Of a DNA stretch of 64,000 bases, positions 1 to 7,152 are shown in pieces. How positions within the stretch are numbered: position 1 is the stretch's first letter; each line of letters opens with the position of its first letter. The notes under the pieces are model-generated. The model searched no databases. It was not told the origin of the DNA and saw only the letters and a program-made list of their open reading frames with translations. This DNA comes from Bacteroidota bacterium (GTDB lineage Bacteria; Bacteroidota; Bacteroidia; Chitinophagales; Chitinophagaceae). A program made the position numbers and the translations under genes. The stretch is from NCBI GenBank assembly GCA_018267725.1, contig JAFDXY010000020.1:62001-126000 (forward strand), read 5' to 3'.

Positions 1-1
1 A

Positions 2-658
2 GATGCCGTAAACACTGCCAAAACATTTAATGATAGATTAGATTTTAGCGGTGTTGTATTAACTAAATTAGATGGAGATACACGCGGCGGTGCTGCTCTT
101 TCAATTAAATACACTGTAAATAAACCTATTAAGTTTATGAGCAGTGGAGAAAAGATGGATACGTTAGATGTTTTCTACCCAGATAGAATGGCACAACGTA
201 TTTTAGGCATGGGCGATATTGCCAGCTTGGTTGAAAAAGCACAACAACAATACGATGAAGAACAGGCAAAAAAGTTAGAAAAGAAAATTAGAAAAAACCA
301 ATTCGATTTTCAAGATTTTTTAGACCAACTGCAACAAATTAAAAAAATGGGTAATATAAAAGATTTAATGGGAATGATACCCGGCGTTGGTAAAGCCGTA
401 AAAGATGTAGATGTAAACAACGATAGTTTTAAAGGTATTGAAGCCATTATACAAAGCATGACACCCGCAGAAAGAAGTAATCCCGATTTATTAGACCCCA
501 AAAGAAAACAACGCATTGCAAAAGGCAGCGGAAAAGATTTGAATGAAGTAAATGCTTTTATGAAACAATTTGAACAAATGAAAAAAATGATGAGTATGAT
601 GAACAAAATGCCAATGGGTGGTTTTCCGGGAATGAAAGGAATGATGGGCAAAAGATAA
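2..658 (+). CDS. ffh: Signal recognition particle protein Ffh (C-terminal part, 5' end outside window)
   Basis: This is the end of the SRP54-type GTPase that binds signal-recognition-particle RNA and hydrophobic signal sequences during co-translational targeting to the membrane. The reading frame is open from the first base of the window, so the N and most of the G domain lie upstream. The visible part has the end of the G domain ([14 protein letters not shown], then PIKF and a GEK motif) and [11 protein letters not shown] leading into the M domain. The tail is methionine-rich ([15 protein letters not shown]), as expected of the signal-peptide-binding groove. The gene ends in TAA, and aguB follows with its own promoter. 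Identification is very secure. Confidence 0.97.
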   Translation, partial: DAVNTAKTFNDRLDFSGVVLTKLDGDTRGGAALSIKYTVNKPIKFMSSGEKMDTLDVFYPDRMAQRILGMGDIASLVEKAQQQYDEEQAKKLEKKIRKNQFDFQDFLDQLQQIKKMGNIKDLMGMIPGVGKAVKDVDVNNDSFKGIEAIIQSMTPAERSNPDLLDPKRKQRIAKGSGKDLNEVNAFMKQFEQMKKMMSMMNKMPMGGFPGMKGMMGKR

Positions 659-721
659 CTTCTACCAAAAAAATAAATTAGTAATACAACAACTTCATTA
701 TACAATACATAAAGCAAATAG

Positions 722-729
722 TATTTTTG
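722..729 (+). promoter_or_regulatory. Candidate -7 promoter element (TATTTTTG) for aguB
   Basis: TATTTTTG matches the Bacteroidota sigma-ABfr -7 consensus TAnnTTTG and lies 17 bases before the aguB start codon, in the gap after ffh. No clear -33 TTG was assigned. Confidence 0.5.
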
Positions 730-746
730 CAAAGCAAAATTAAATT

Positions 747-1622
747 ATGAGTAAAGTACAAGTAGGGTTAGTGCAAATGAGTTGTGTGGCAAATAAAACT
801 GCCAACTTGCAAAAAGCTATTCAAAAAATAAAAGAAGCAGCAGCAAAAGGTGCTCAAATAGTTTGCTTGCAAGAATTGTTTACATCACTATACTTCTGCG
901 ATGTTGAAGATTATGAAAATTTTAATTTGGCAGAAAGTATTCCGGGAGAAAGCACCCATGCATTATGCACTATTGCAAAAGAATTAAGTGTAGTTATTAT
1001 TGCTTCTTTATTTGAAAAAAGAACACAAGGTTTATACCACAATACAACCGCAGTAATAGATGCAGACGGAACTTATTTAGGTAAATACAGAAAAATGCAC
1101 ATTCCCGATGACCCTGCATTTTACGAAAAATTTTATTTTACACCCGGCGATTTAGGTTACAAAACCTTCAAAACAAAATTTGCAACAATTGGTGTGTTAA
1201 TCTGTTGGGATCAATGGTATCCTGAAGCAGCAAGAATTACCGCATTAATGGGTGCCGAAATTTTATTTTATCCAACAGCAATTGGTTGGGCTACCAATCA
1301 AGATGATGCAACAAATACCGAACAATACAATGCATGGCAAACCATACAACGCAGTCATGCAATTGCCAACGGCGTACATGTTGTTTCGGTAAACAGAGTT
1401 GGCTTTGAACAAAACGGATTAATGAAATTTTGGGGCGGAAGTTTTGTAAGCAATCCTTTTGGAACGCTTTTGTACAAAGCATCTCACACCGAAGAAGAAA
1501 TTGCCGTTATAGAAATAGATACTAAAAAAACAGATAGTTACAGAACACATTGGCCATTTATGCGAGACAGAAGAATTGATTCTTATCAACCCATTACTAA
1601 AAGATTTATTGATGAAGAATAA
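747..1622 (+). CDS. aguB: N-carbamoylputrescine amidase (AguB), nitrilase superfamily
   Basis: This cytosolic carbon-nitrogen hydrolase is predicted to convert N-carbamoylputrescine to putrescine, CO2 and ammonia, the last step of the agmatine route to putrescine. The 291-residue length is normal for the family. The catalytic triad is visible: Glu near residue 43 (CLQELFTSLYFC), Lys in GKYRKMHIPDD and the nucleophilic Cys in VLICWDQWYPEAAR. The partner enzyme, agmatine deiminase, lies just downstream on the same strand, which supports the substrate call over a generic nitrilase. The two genes would normally be adjacent. Here a four-helix-bundle gene in an inverted-repeat cassette separates them. 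Confidence 0.93.
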   Translation: MSKVQVGLVQMSCVANKTANLQKAIQKIKEAAAKGAQIVCLQELFTSLYFCDVEDYENFNLAESIPGESTHALCTIAKELSVVIIASLFEKRTQGLYHNTTAVIDADGTYLGKYRKMHIPDDPAFYEKFYFTPGDLGYKTFKTKFATIGVLICWDQWYPEAARITALMGAEILFYPTAIGWATNQDDATNTEQYNAWQTIQRSHAIANGVHVVSVNRVGFEQNGLMKFWGGSFVSNPFGTLLYKASHTEEEIAVIEIDTKKTDSYRTHWPFMRDRRIDSYQPITKRFIDEE

Positions 1623-1634
1623 GACGAGAGAAGA

Positions 1635-1681
1635 AGTCGGTAAGTTGGGAAGACGGAGAGACGGGAAGAAAAAATATTTTC
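1635..1681 (+). repeat. Left arm of inverted repeat around the four-helix-bundle gene
   Basis: This arm begins 12 bases after the aguB stop. It is a degenerate ladder of 7-9 base units around AAGTCGG / GACGGGAA and ends in AATATTTTC. Its reverse complement recurs at 2059-2118, after the four-helix-bundle gene, with the same ladder and the same AATATTTTC end. A transcript across the region could therefore form a long imperfect stem with the small gene in its loop. Confidence 0.8.
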
Positions 1682-1696
1682 TAATTAAAAATATAT

Positions 1697-2050
1697 ATGG
1701 CTTTTAAATTTGAAAAATTAATTGTTTGGCAAAAAGCTATTGATTTAACTTCTTTAGTACATGAAGTGAGCTTAAAATTTCCCAGAGAAGAATTATATAT
1801 CCTTTCATCTCAAATTAAAAGAGCTGCTGATTCTGTTGCGTTAAATATTGCAGAAGGTTCAACAGGGCAAACCAACCCAGAATTTAAAAGATTCTTATCT
1901 ATTGCATTGCGTTCAAATATTGAAGTAGTTTCTTGTATTTACATTGCAAAAAAACGAAATATTATTTCTGAAATTGATTTTGAAAACATTTATAATAAAT
2001 GCGAAGAAATTTTAGTAATGATAAACGGATTAATCAAATCATTAAAGTAA
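1697..2050 (+). CDS. Four-helix-bundle protein (23S rRNA intervening-sequence protein family)
   Basis: This 117-residue helical protein belongs to the S23/IVP four-helix-bundle family, also related to the Avd proteins of diversity-generating retroelements. Family hallmarks are the opening FEKLIVWQKAIDL, the middle LSSQIKRAADSVALNIAEG and the FKRFLSIALRSNIEV segment. Members were first found in intervening sequences inside 23S rRNA genes and probably bind nucleic acid; their cellular role is unknown. In this window the gene is not in rRNA. It sits between aguB and aguA and is closely flanked by inverted-repeat arms. Its stop lies six bases before the aguA start, so it probably shares the aguBA transcript. 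No reverse transcriptase or variable repeat is nearby, which argues against a retroelement role. Confidence 0.9.
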   Translation: MAFKFEKLIVWQKAIDLTSLVHEVSLKFPREELYILSSQIKRAADSVALNIAEGSTGQTNPEFKRFLSIALRSNIEVVSCIYIAKKRNIISEIDFENIYNKCEEILVMINGLIKSLK

Positions 2051-2056
2051 ATTTAA

Positions 2057-3157
2057 ATGAAAATATTCTCTCCCGACTTCCCGACTTCCGGATTTACTGA
2101 CTTCCTAACTTCCCGACTACTTAAACCAAAAGATTTAAGTTATTATTTTCCTGCAGAATTTGCCAAGCATGAAGCTACTTGGTTAAGTTGGCCACATAAA
2201 GAAGAAAGTTGGCCCGGTAAAATAGAAACTATTTATGCACCGTATGCCGAGTTTATTCAATACTTATCATTCAGCGAAAAAGTAAAAATTAATGTTGCCG
2301 ATGAAGCCATGAAAAATTTTGCTTTATCGCATATTGAAAAAACAGGAGCAGATTTAAAAAATATAGAATTTTTTTATCATGCAACCAATGATGCTTGGTG
2401 CAGAGATCATGGGCCTGCTTTTCTTCTCAACAAAAAAATAAAAAATAAAAAAGCTATTATTGATTGGGATTACAATGCATGGGGCAACAAATATCCACCA
2501 TATAATTTAGATGATATTATTCCCACATTAATTGGTAAACATTACAATTTATTAGTATTTGAACCAAAAATAATAATGGAAGGCGGTTCTGTTGAATTTA
2601 ATGGAGAAGGAACTTTGCTAACATCAACTGCATGTTTATTAAACCCTAATAGAAATCCGCATTTAAACCAACAACAAATAGAAGAATATTTAATTAATTA
2701 TTACGGAGTAGAACAAATACTTTGGGTAGATGAAGGTATTGTAGGAGATGATACCGATGGGCATATTGATGATACGGTACGTTTTGTAAATGCTGATACA
2801 GTTATTACTGTTGTTGAAGAAAACAAACAAGATGAGAATTATAATTTATTGCAACATAATTTGAAACAACTGCAACAAATGCGGTTGCTAAATGGTAAGC
2901 AATTAAATATTATTGAATTGCCAATGCCCAATGCTGTTGTGTACCAAGAGCAACGCCTGCCTGCATCTTACGCTAATTTTTATATTTGTAACGAGTATGT
3001 AATTGTACCAACTTTTCGTTGTGCAAAAGATGATAAAGCATTACAAATTATTCAATCTGCATTTAAAGATAGAGATGTAATTGGTATAGATTCAACCGAT
3101 ATTATTTGGGGTTTAGGAAGTTTTCATTGTTTAAGCCAGCAAGAGCCAAAAGCATAA
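2057..3157 (+). CDS. aguA: Agmatine deiminase (AguA), with a repeat-derived N-terminus
   Basis: This enzyme hydrolyses agmatine to N-carbamoylputrescine and ammonia, feeding AguB upstream. It belongs to the peptidylarginine-deiminase (guanidino-modifying) superfamily. Hallmarks are FPAEFAKHEATWLSWPH near the start, WCRDHGPAF, MEGGSVEFNGEG, DGHIDD and the catalytic Cys in LGSFHCLSQQEP at the end. The native protein in relatives begins just before the YYFPAEF motif. The only ATG available here is at 2057, inside the inverted-repeat arm, so about the first 21 residues are encoded by repeat DNA. The frame through the repeat is open, which suggests that a functional fusion was retained. An internal non-ATG start near LKPKDL cannot be excluded. 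Confidence 0.93.
   Translation: MKIFSPDFPTSGFTDFLTSRLLKPKDLSYYFPAEFAKHEATWLSWPHKEESWPGKIETIYAPYAEFIQYLSFSEKVKINVADEAMKNFALSHIEKTGADLKNIEFFYHATNDAWCRDHGPAFLLNKKIKNKKAIIDWDYNAWGNKYPPYNLDDIIPTLIGKHYNLLVFEPKIIMEGGSVEFNGEGTLLTSTACLLNPNRNPHLNQQQIEEYLINYYGVEQILWVDEGIVGDDTDGHIDDTVRFVNADTVITVVEENKQDENYNLLQHNLKQLQQMRLLNGKQLNIIELPMPNAVVYQEQRLPASYANFYICNEYVIVPTFRCAKDDKALQIIQSAFKDRDVIGIDSTDIIWGLGSFHCLSQQEPKA
2059..2118 (+). repeat. Right arm of the inverted repeat, translated as the start of AguA
   Basis: This ladder of CCCGACTTC-like units, starting with GAAAATATT, is the reverse complement of the 1635-1681 arm with some indels. It overlaps codons 1-21 of aguA in frame and contains no stop in that frame. 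Confidence 0.8.
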
Positions 3158-3181
3158 AAAAATTATTTTAATTGTTAGTTG

Positions 3182-3204
3182 ATGTTGGTGAAGAACACCA
3201 ACAT
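3182..3204. repeat. Palindromic repeat copy 1 (9-bp stem), downstream of aguA
   Basis: A perfect 9-bp stem, ATGTTGGTG / CACCAACAT, with the loop AAGAA. It lies 25 bases after the aguA stop and may act as a terminator, although no T-run follows. A second copy in opposite orientation lies at 4602-4626. Confidence 0.75.
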
Positions 3205-3233
3205 TGGCGGAATTTTGTTTCACTCTCGTTGGC

Positions 3234-3755
3234 TTAATAAGTTCCTACCAAACTATATTGAGATGTATTGTTAATGTATGTATCTATTATTTTAATTAAA
3301 TTACTCCCATCAATAGAAGCTGAATAAATCGACATTGTGTTGGGGTCACCGTAGTATATTATTCTTCCATCTCCTCTATTATAATTATAATTACTATATG
3401 AAATTTTAGATGCCGTAAATATAATTTTCTTCCCATCTGGGCTTAAATAACCGTAAGGCATTAACAAAAAGCCAGAGGGCATTGTAATATTGATTTTTGT
3501 AAGATTTGTTCCATCGTTTTTAATTGTGTAGAACTCTGTTGAATATACATAAGCTGGAAGAATACGCCCAAGTGAATCTGTTACTGTACTACCACTAATC
3601 TGAGTAATAACATTTTTGGATATAAGTGTCTTATCTAAAACTGTTGTTGATGTGTTTGTTTGTGCACTTGCATTTTTACTGCAACTTATTTGAAATATAA
3701 GTATTGATATTGCTAACATTAGCAACCCAATTGAACTAATTAGGAGTTTTTTCAT
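3234..3755 (-). CDS. Hypothetical lipoprotein with a TolB-like propeller fragment
   Basis: This 173-residue protein of unknown role starts at MKKLLISSIG, which gives a clear lipoprotein signal: a hydrophobic stretch, then FQISC with the lipobox Cys. A frame extension to 3824 would overlap the upstream gene and lacks signal-peptide sense. The mature part has two segments like TolB/PD40 propeller blades (YTIKNDGTNLTKI, SPDGKKIIFTASK and a second SIDGSNLIKI). It ends after only about two blades, so it is either a short family or a truncated copy of a longer beta-propeller lipoprotein. It follows the outer-membrane gene on the same strand by 10 bases and is probably co-transcribed with it. Confidence 0.65.
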   Translation of the reverse strand: MKKLLISSIGLLMLAISILIFQISCSKNASAQTNTSTTVLDKTLISKNVITQISGSTVTDSLGRILPAYVYSTEFYTIKNDGTNLTKINITMPSGFLLMPYGYLSPDGKKIIFTASKISYSNYNYNRGDGRIIYYGDPNTMSIYSASIDGSNLIKIIDTYINNTSQYSLVGTY

Positions 3756-3765
3756 TGTTGAGTTT

Positions 3766-4269
3766 TTAATTAATATAAAAATGCAATCCGCCACCGCCAA
3801 AAATTCCTGCAACGCCAGCACCATTTGTTACATTTAATTTACCATAGCCTGCTTCTATAGAAATGCCAAACATTCTGCCAACAATAAATTCAAGCCCACC
3901 CCCTGCACTATATGAAAAGAAGCTACTGTTGCTTCCGCCGTATGCACTATAATTAAAAGTTATTAAGCCTGCACCTGCAAATAAATAAGGATCCATAATT
4001 ACAGAACCCGGATTTTCATTTATAAACCTGTGAATGTACCTTGCTCCATAAAAACTAATTTTTGCATCTCCTGCCTGAAACGGTGCAACTGTTACTTGCC
4101 CAACTGATGACTCTGTAAAAGCATACTTAACACTTAAACCGTAGGTTGGTAAAGATGATTGTAAACCCACGCCGAAAGTTCTTTTAACATCATCTTGTGC
4201 TTTAAGTGTTGTTGTGCTTACGATAATAAGTGTAGCAATGAAACATAAGTCTTTGAATTGTTTTTTCAT
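3766..4269 (-). CDS. Small outer-membrane beta-barrel protein
   Basis: This 167-residue protein has an N-terminal signal peptide (LCFIATLIIVSTTTLKAQ, with cleavage likely after KAQ). The mature part is glycine- and aromatic-rich with alternating strands (FGVGLQSSLPTYGLSVKYAF, IFGGGGLHFYIN) and ends in an amphipathic strand, as expected of a small outer-membrane barrel. I recognise no specific family. It is divergent from the XRE regulator gene. A near-perfect palindrome overlaps its likely -7 element, so repression by that regulator is plausible. Confidence 0.65.
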   Translation of the reverse strand: MKKQFKDLCFIATLIIVSTTTLKAQDDVKRTFGVGLQSSLPTYGLSVKYAFTESSVGQVTVAPFQAGDAKISFYGARYIHRFINENPGSVIMDPYLFAGAGLITFNYSAYGGSNSSFFSYSAGGGLEFIVGRMFGISIEAGYGKLNVTNGAGVAGIFGGGGLHFYIN

Positions 4270-4314
4270 AAAATGAAAGTCTTGGTTAAATAAAAGAAAG
4301 TTTTGTATTTCAAA

Positions 4315-4336
4315 AATATGGTATTTATGCCATATT
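4315..4336. promoter_or_regulatory. Palindromic operator candidate between the outer-membrane and XRE genes
   Basis: AATATGG, an 8-base centre and CCATATT form a near-perfect 22-base palindrome in the 90-base divergent intergenic region. On the minus strand it overlaps a TATTTTTG -7 element (4311-4318) for the outer-membrane gene. This is a natural place for a dimeric HTH repressor. Confidence 0.5.
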
Positions 4337-4359
4337 AAAAATATTAGTTTTATACCACT

Positions 4360-4599
4360 TTGCTCTGTGTGAATAACACAAAAAATATTGCTTATTGCAA
4401 AGCGTTTGGAGAGAATTTAAGAAACCAGCGAAAGAAGAAGGGTTTAACTATGATGGAACTTGCGTTTGAAGCTGATATTGAATATTCGCAAATTGCAAAA
4501 ATTGAAAGAGGAATTTCTAATACTACTATTTCTACTGCTTATAGGTTGGCTACCGCATTAAAAATAAAACCTGCGGAACTTTTTAATTTTGATTTTTAG
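4360..4599 (+). CDS. XRE-family helix-turn-helix transcriptional regulator
   Basis: This 79-residue single-domain DNA-binding protein is of the Cro/C1 type. The HTH spans about residues 15-70, with FGENLRNQRKKKGLTMMELA for the first helices and DIEYSQIAKIERG for the turn and recognition helix. The start is TTG at 4360; no upstream ATG fits. It is transcribed away from the outer-membrane/lipoprotein pair and may regulate them and itself through the palindrome at 4315-4336. It is not obviously an antitoxin, because no toxin-like partner is adjacent. The stop is TAG, followed two bases later by the second palindromic repeat. Confidence 0.85.
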   Translation: MLCVNNTKNIAYCKAFGENLRNQRKKKGLTMMELAFEADIEYSQIAKIERGISNTTISTAYRLATALKIKPAELFNFDF

Positions 4600-4601
4600 C
4601 C

Positions 4602-4626
4602 GATGTTGGTGTTCTTCACCAATATC
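4602..4626. repeat. Palindromic repeat copy 2 (inverted relative to copy 1)
   Basis: GATGTTGGTG, a TTCTT loop and CACCAATATC. Read on the minus strand it matches the element at 3181-3207 in about 25 of 27 bases. The two copies thus lie in opposite orientation around the lipoprotein/outer-membrane/XRE block. Confidence 0.75.
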
Positions 4627-4676
4627 AATAGAATAAATAAATTTATAATAGTAATTTTTAAAAGATGATAACAAAA

Positions 4677-7106
4677 TTAATCGTCATCATCTTTTTTCTT
4701 TTTATTCAATTTTACAAAAGCTGCTCTTGCAGGTGCGGGTGCTAATGTTCCTTTTAAACCCAACCATAATACATTATTAAAAACTAAATCGGGTACATTA
4801 TCTTCTTTACTAAAATCTAATTTTTCACTCATTAATGCAGCGGTATTATTGCTTTTATTAATATCATTTAAATTAACATTGGAAGGTAAATGTGTAAAAG
4901 CAGAAAAATCTGGTTTGTTTGTAAAGCTGTGCCACATTGGGTTTGCAGCTGCATCGTACTGTGTCATGGGTGGCATTCCTGAAATTAATTCCATTGTTCT
5001 AAGTACAGATGAGGTTGAGTACATGCTATGATCTATAAAACTTCTTTTTACATAAGGGCTTATAATATATGCGGTGCTTCGGTGTGCATCAACATGGTCG
5101 GGCCCGTTTTGTGCATCATCTTCTACAATAAATACAGCACTTTCATTCCATATTTTACTGTGGCTTAAATATTCAATAAATAAACCTACTGCTAAATCAT
5201 TATCGGCAGCATGAGCATAAGGTGTGGGTCTTCCTTTTTTTAAACCTTCGGTATGATCGTTTCCAAAACGCACTGTGTTAAATTGCGGAACGGCATTAAG
5301 GTTTAATAACGAATCAAAATCTTTTTGCCATTGATAAAAACGTGTAGTATCTCTTGTACTTAAATCCCATCCGGTATAATTTTTTGCAGTATGATTTTTT
5401 AATACGGCAATATTTGGTTTATCTGCTTTATCTGCAAACTCTCCATAACTACGGTAAGTAATATTGTTGCGTTTACATAAATCCCAAATAAAACCTGCTT
5501 TGTTATTGGCAATGGGTCTATTACCTTCTGCATCATAAGTACCGCCTCTACCACCATAACTGCTTGGCCATGTTTTTTCTAAATAATCTGTTGCATAAGC
5601 ACCCATGCTCCAATTATGCCCATCGGCACTAACTTCTGCATCGCAATAAAAATTATCAAGCAAAACAAAATCATTTACAATTTTATGTTGGTTGGGTGTG
5701 TAATGATTTCCAAACAAAACTAAACTGGTATCTCCGTTGCCGCCTTTCACATCTCCTAATACTTGGTCGTAAGTTCTATTTTCTTTTATTATATAAAAAA
5801 TATATTTAATGGGAGAAATATCTCCTACTTTCATGGGAATAGGATTTCCTTTTTCTCCACCTGCATTTATTTCTTTTTCTTTTGTGTAAGGAGTGTTGTG
5901 ATATACTGCTTGAGAGAAAATACTTAACTGTTTTTCATTAGGTTCGTTAATAATACTTAATGTGCCTTTAAACAATCCTGCAATGTATTGTACTTCTTTA
6001 GGTTTAGTTAAATCGCCACCTTGATAGTTTACGCTTTCTCTTGGTTTGTATGGACCGGGACCATTTGGGTTAGCCATTGATGTTAAACCTTTACCATTAC
6101 TTACAAAAATTTTCTTACCAATAACTTTTACATTAGTAGGATACCAACCAACGGGAATAAAACCTTTCGATTTGCTTTTGCCCGGTGTGCTAATATCAAA
6201 AACTGCTAAACAATTATTATCGGCATTGGCAACATATAATGTTTTTTCATCTTCACTTAATGCAACACCATTACTGGTAGAACCACTTGGTGCATTGGGA
6301 TACAGTGCTGCATTTAATGTTTCAATAACTTTTTGTTCGGCAACATTTATAACACTTACAGAGTTATCGTTGGCATTGGCAACATATAAATATTTATTGT
6401 TTTTACTTAAACAAATTTCATTAGGATTATCGCCTACGGCAATTTCTTTTTGAATGGTTTGTGTGGCAACATCAAAAAACAAAACCTTATCTGCACCCCA
6501 TGCAGAAATGTATAATGTTTTTTTATTATTTGAAAGTTGACATGCGTAAGCTTCTGCACCTAATTCAATTTTATTTATTATTTGTTTGGTAGAAAGATTA
6601 ATAACGTATAACAATTTATCTTCTCTTGTTACAACATACAATGTTTGTGTATCATCATCAATTGCTATGCCCGATGGACCAATTTTATTAGGCCATTTTT
6701 TACCAAGAATTATTGAATCTGTTAATTGAAGTTTATTATCATTTATTGCATATTTTAAAACCCAGTTATCGTGCCCACCGGCTGCATATAAATATTTTTC
6801 ATCTTTGCTGAAACATAAGCCATACCAGCTTTTGGGAATATTAATACTATCTAACAATACTTCTTTCTTCGCATCAAACAACTCTATACTTTGTGTGCTT
6901 TGCCCATTGTTGGTAACGGCTATATATTTTTTGCTTTTACTTACTATTATGTTTAATGGCAAATCTCCTAAAGGTAAATTTTTACCAACAGGTGTTAAGC
7001 TCCAACCGTTTGGTAATTTAACTCTGCTGTTTTCTAATTGTTGTAAAGTTTGTGCTTTAGTTGTTAGTGTTACAATAATGGCAAGTATTGTAAATATTTT
7101 TCTCAT
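4677..7106 (-). CDS. YncE-like beta-propeller / alkaline-phosphatase-superfamily phosphoesterase fusion
   Basis: This 809-residue secreted protein has two domains. The start at MRKIFTILAIIVTLTTKAQ gives a signal peptide; upstream in-frame starts would destroy it. Residues about 30-380 carry repeated YVTN-type propeller motifs (KYIAVTNNGQ, KYLYVANANDNSVSVINV, KTLYVANADNN). Residues about 450-780 form a phosphoesterase of the alkaline-phosphatase/acid-phosphatase superfamily (FYIIKENRTYDQVLGD, NFYCDAEVSADGHNWS, FIVEDDAQNGPDHVDAHR). The substrate is unknown. The C-terminus is KKKKDDDD. The mqn genes follow upstream on the same strand with a 46-base gap. Confidence 0.88.
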   Translation of the reverse strand: MRKIFTILAIIVTLTTKAQTLQQLENSRVKLPNGWSLTPVGKNLPLGDLPLNIIVSKSKKYIAVTNNGQSTQSIELFDAKKEVLLDSINIPKSWYGLCFSKDEKYLYAAGGHDNWVLKYAINDNKLQLTDSIILGKKWPNKIGPSGIAIDDDTQTLYVVTREDKLLYVINLSTKQIINKIELGAEAYACQLSNNKKTLYISAWGADKVLFFDVATQTIQKEIAVGDNPNEICLSKNNKYLYVANANDNSVSVINVAEQKVIETLNAALYPNAPSGSTSNGVALSEDEKTLYVANADNNCLAVFDISTPGKSKSKGFIPVGWYPTNVKVIGKKIFVSNGKGLTSMANPNGPGPYKPRESVNYQGGDLTKPKEVQYIAGLFKGTLSIINEPNEKQLSIFSQAVYHNTPYTKEKEINAGGEKGNPIPMKVGDISPIKYIFYIIKENRTYDQVLGDVKGGNGDTSLVLFGNHYTPNQHKIVNDFVLLDNFYCDAEVSADGHNWSMGAYATDYLEKTWPSSYGGRGGTYDAEGNRPIANNKAGFIWDLCKRNNITYRSYGEFADKADKPNIAVLKNHTAKNYTGWDLSTRDTTRFYQWQKDFDSLLNLNAVPQFNTVRFGNDHTEGLKKGRPTPYAHAADNDLAVGLFIEYLSHSKIWNESAVFIVEDDAQNGPDHVDAHRSTAYIISPYVKRSFIDHSMYSTSSVLRTMELISGMPPMTQYDAAANPMWHSFTNKPDFSAFTHLPSNVNLNDINKSNNTAALMSEKLDFSKEDNVPDLVFNNVLWLGLKGTLAPAPARAAFVKLNKKKKDDDD

Positions 7107-7152
7107 GCCTTTGTATTTTAAGAAATTAAAGTTAAAAAATAAAATCAGTAGT

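Noticed and set aside
310-732. A 140-codon minus-strand frame over the end of ffh
   Set aside because: It is the antisense of a conserved gene with a hydrophobic bias from the Met/Lys-rich tail; not a gene.
1697-2050. The four-helix-bundle gene as an Avd subunit of a diversity-generating retroelement
   Set aside because: No reverse transcriptase, template repeat or variable repeat is in the neighbourhood.
4360-4599. The XRE gene as an antitoxin of a toxin-antitoxin pair
   Set aside because: The neighbouring genes are a lipoprotein and an outer-membrane barrel, not toxin-like proteins.
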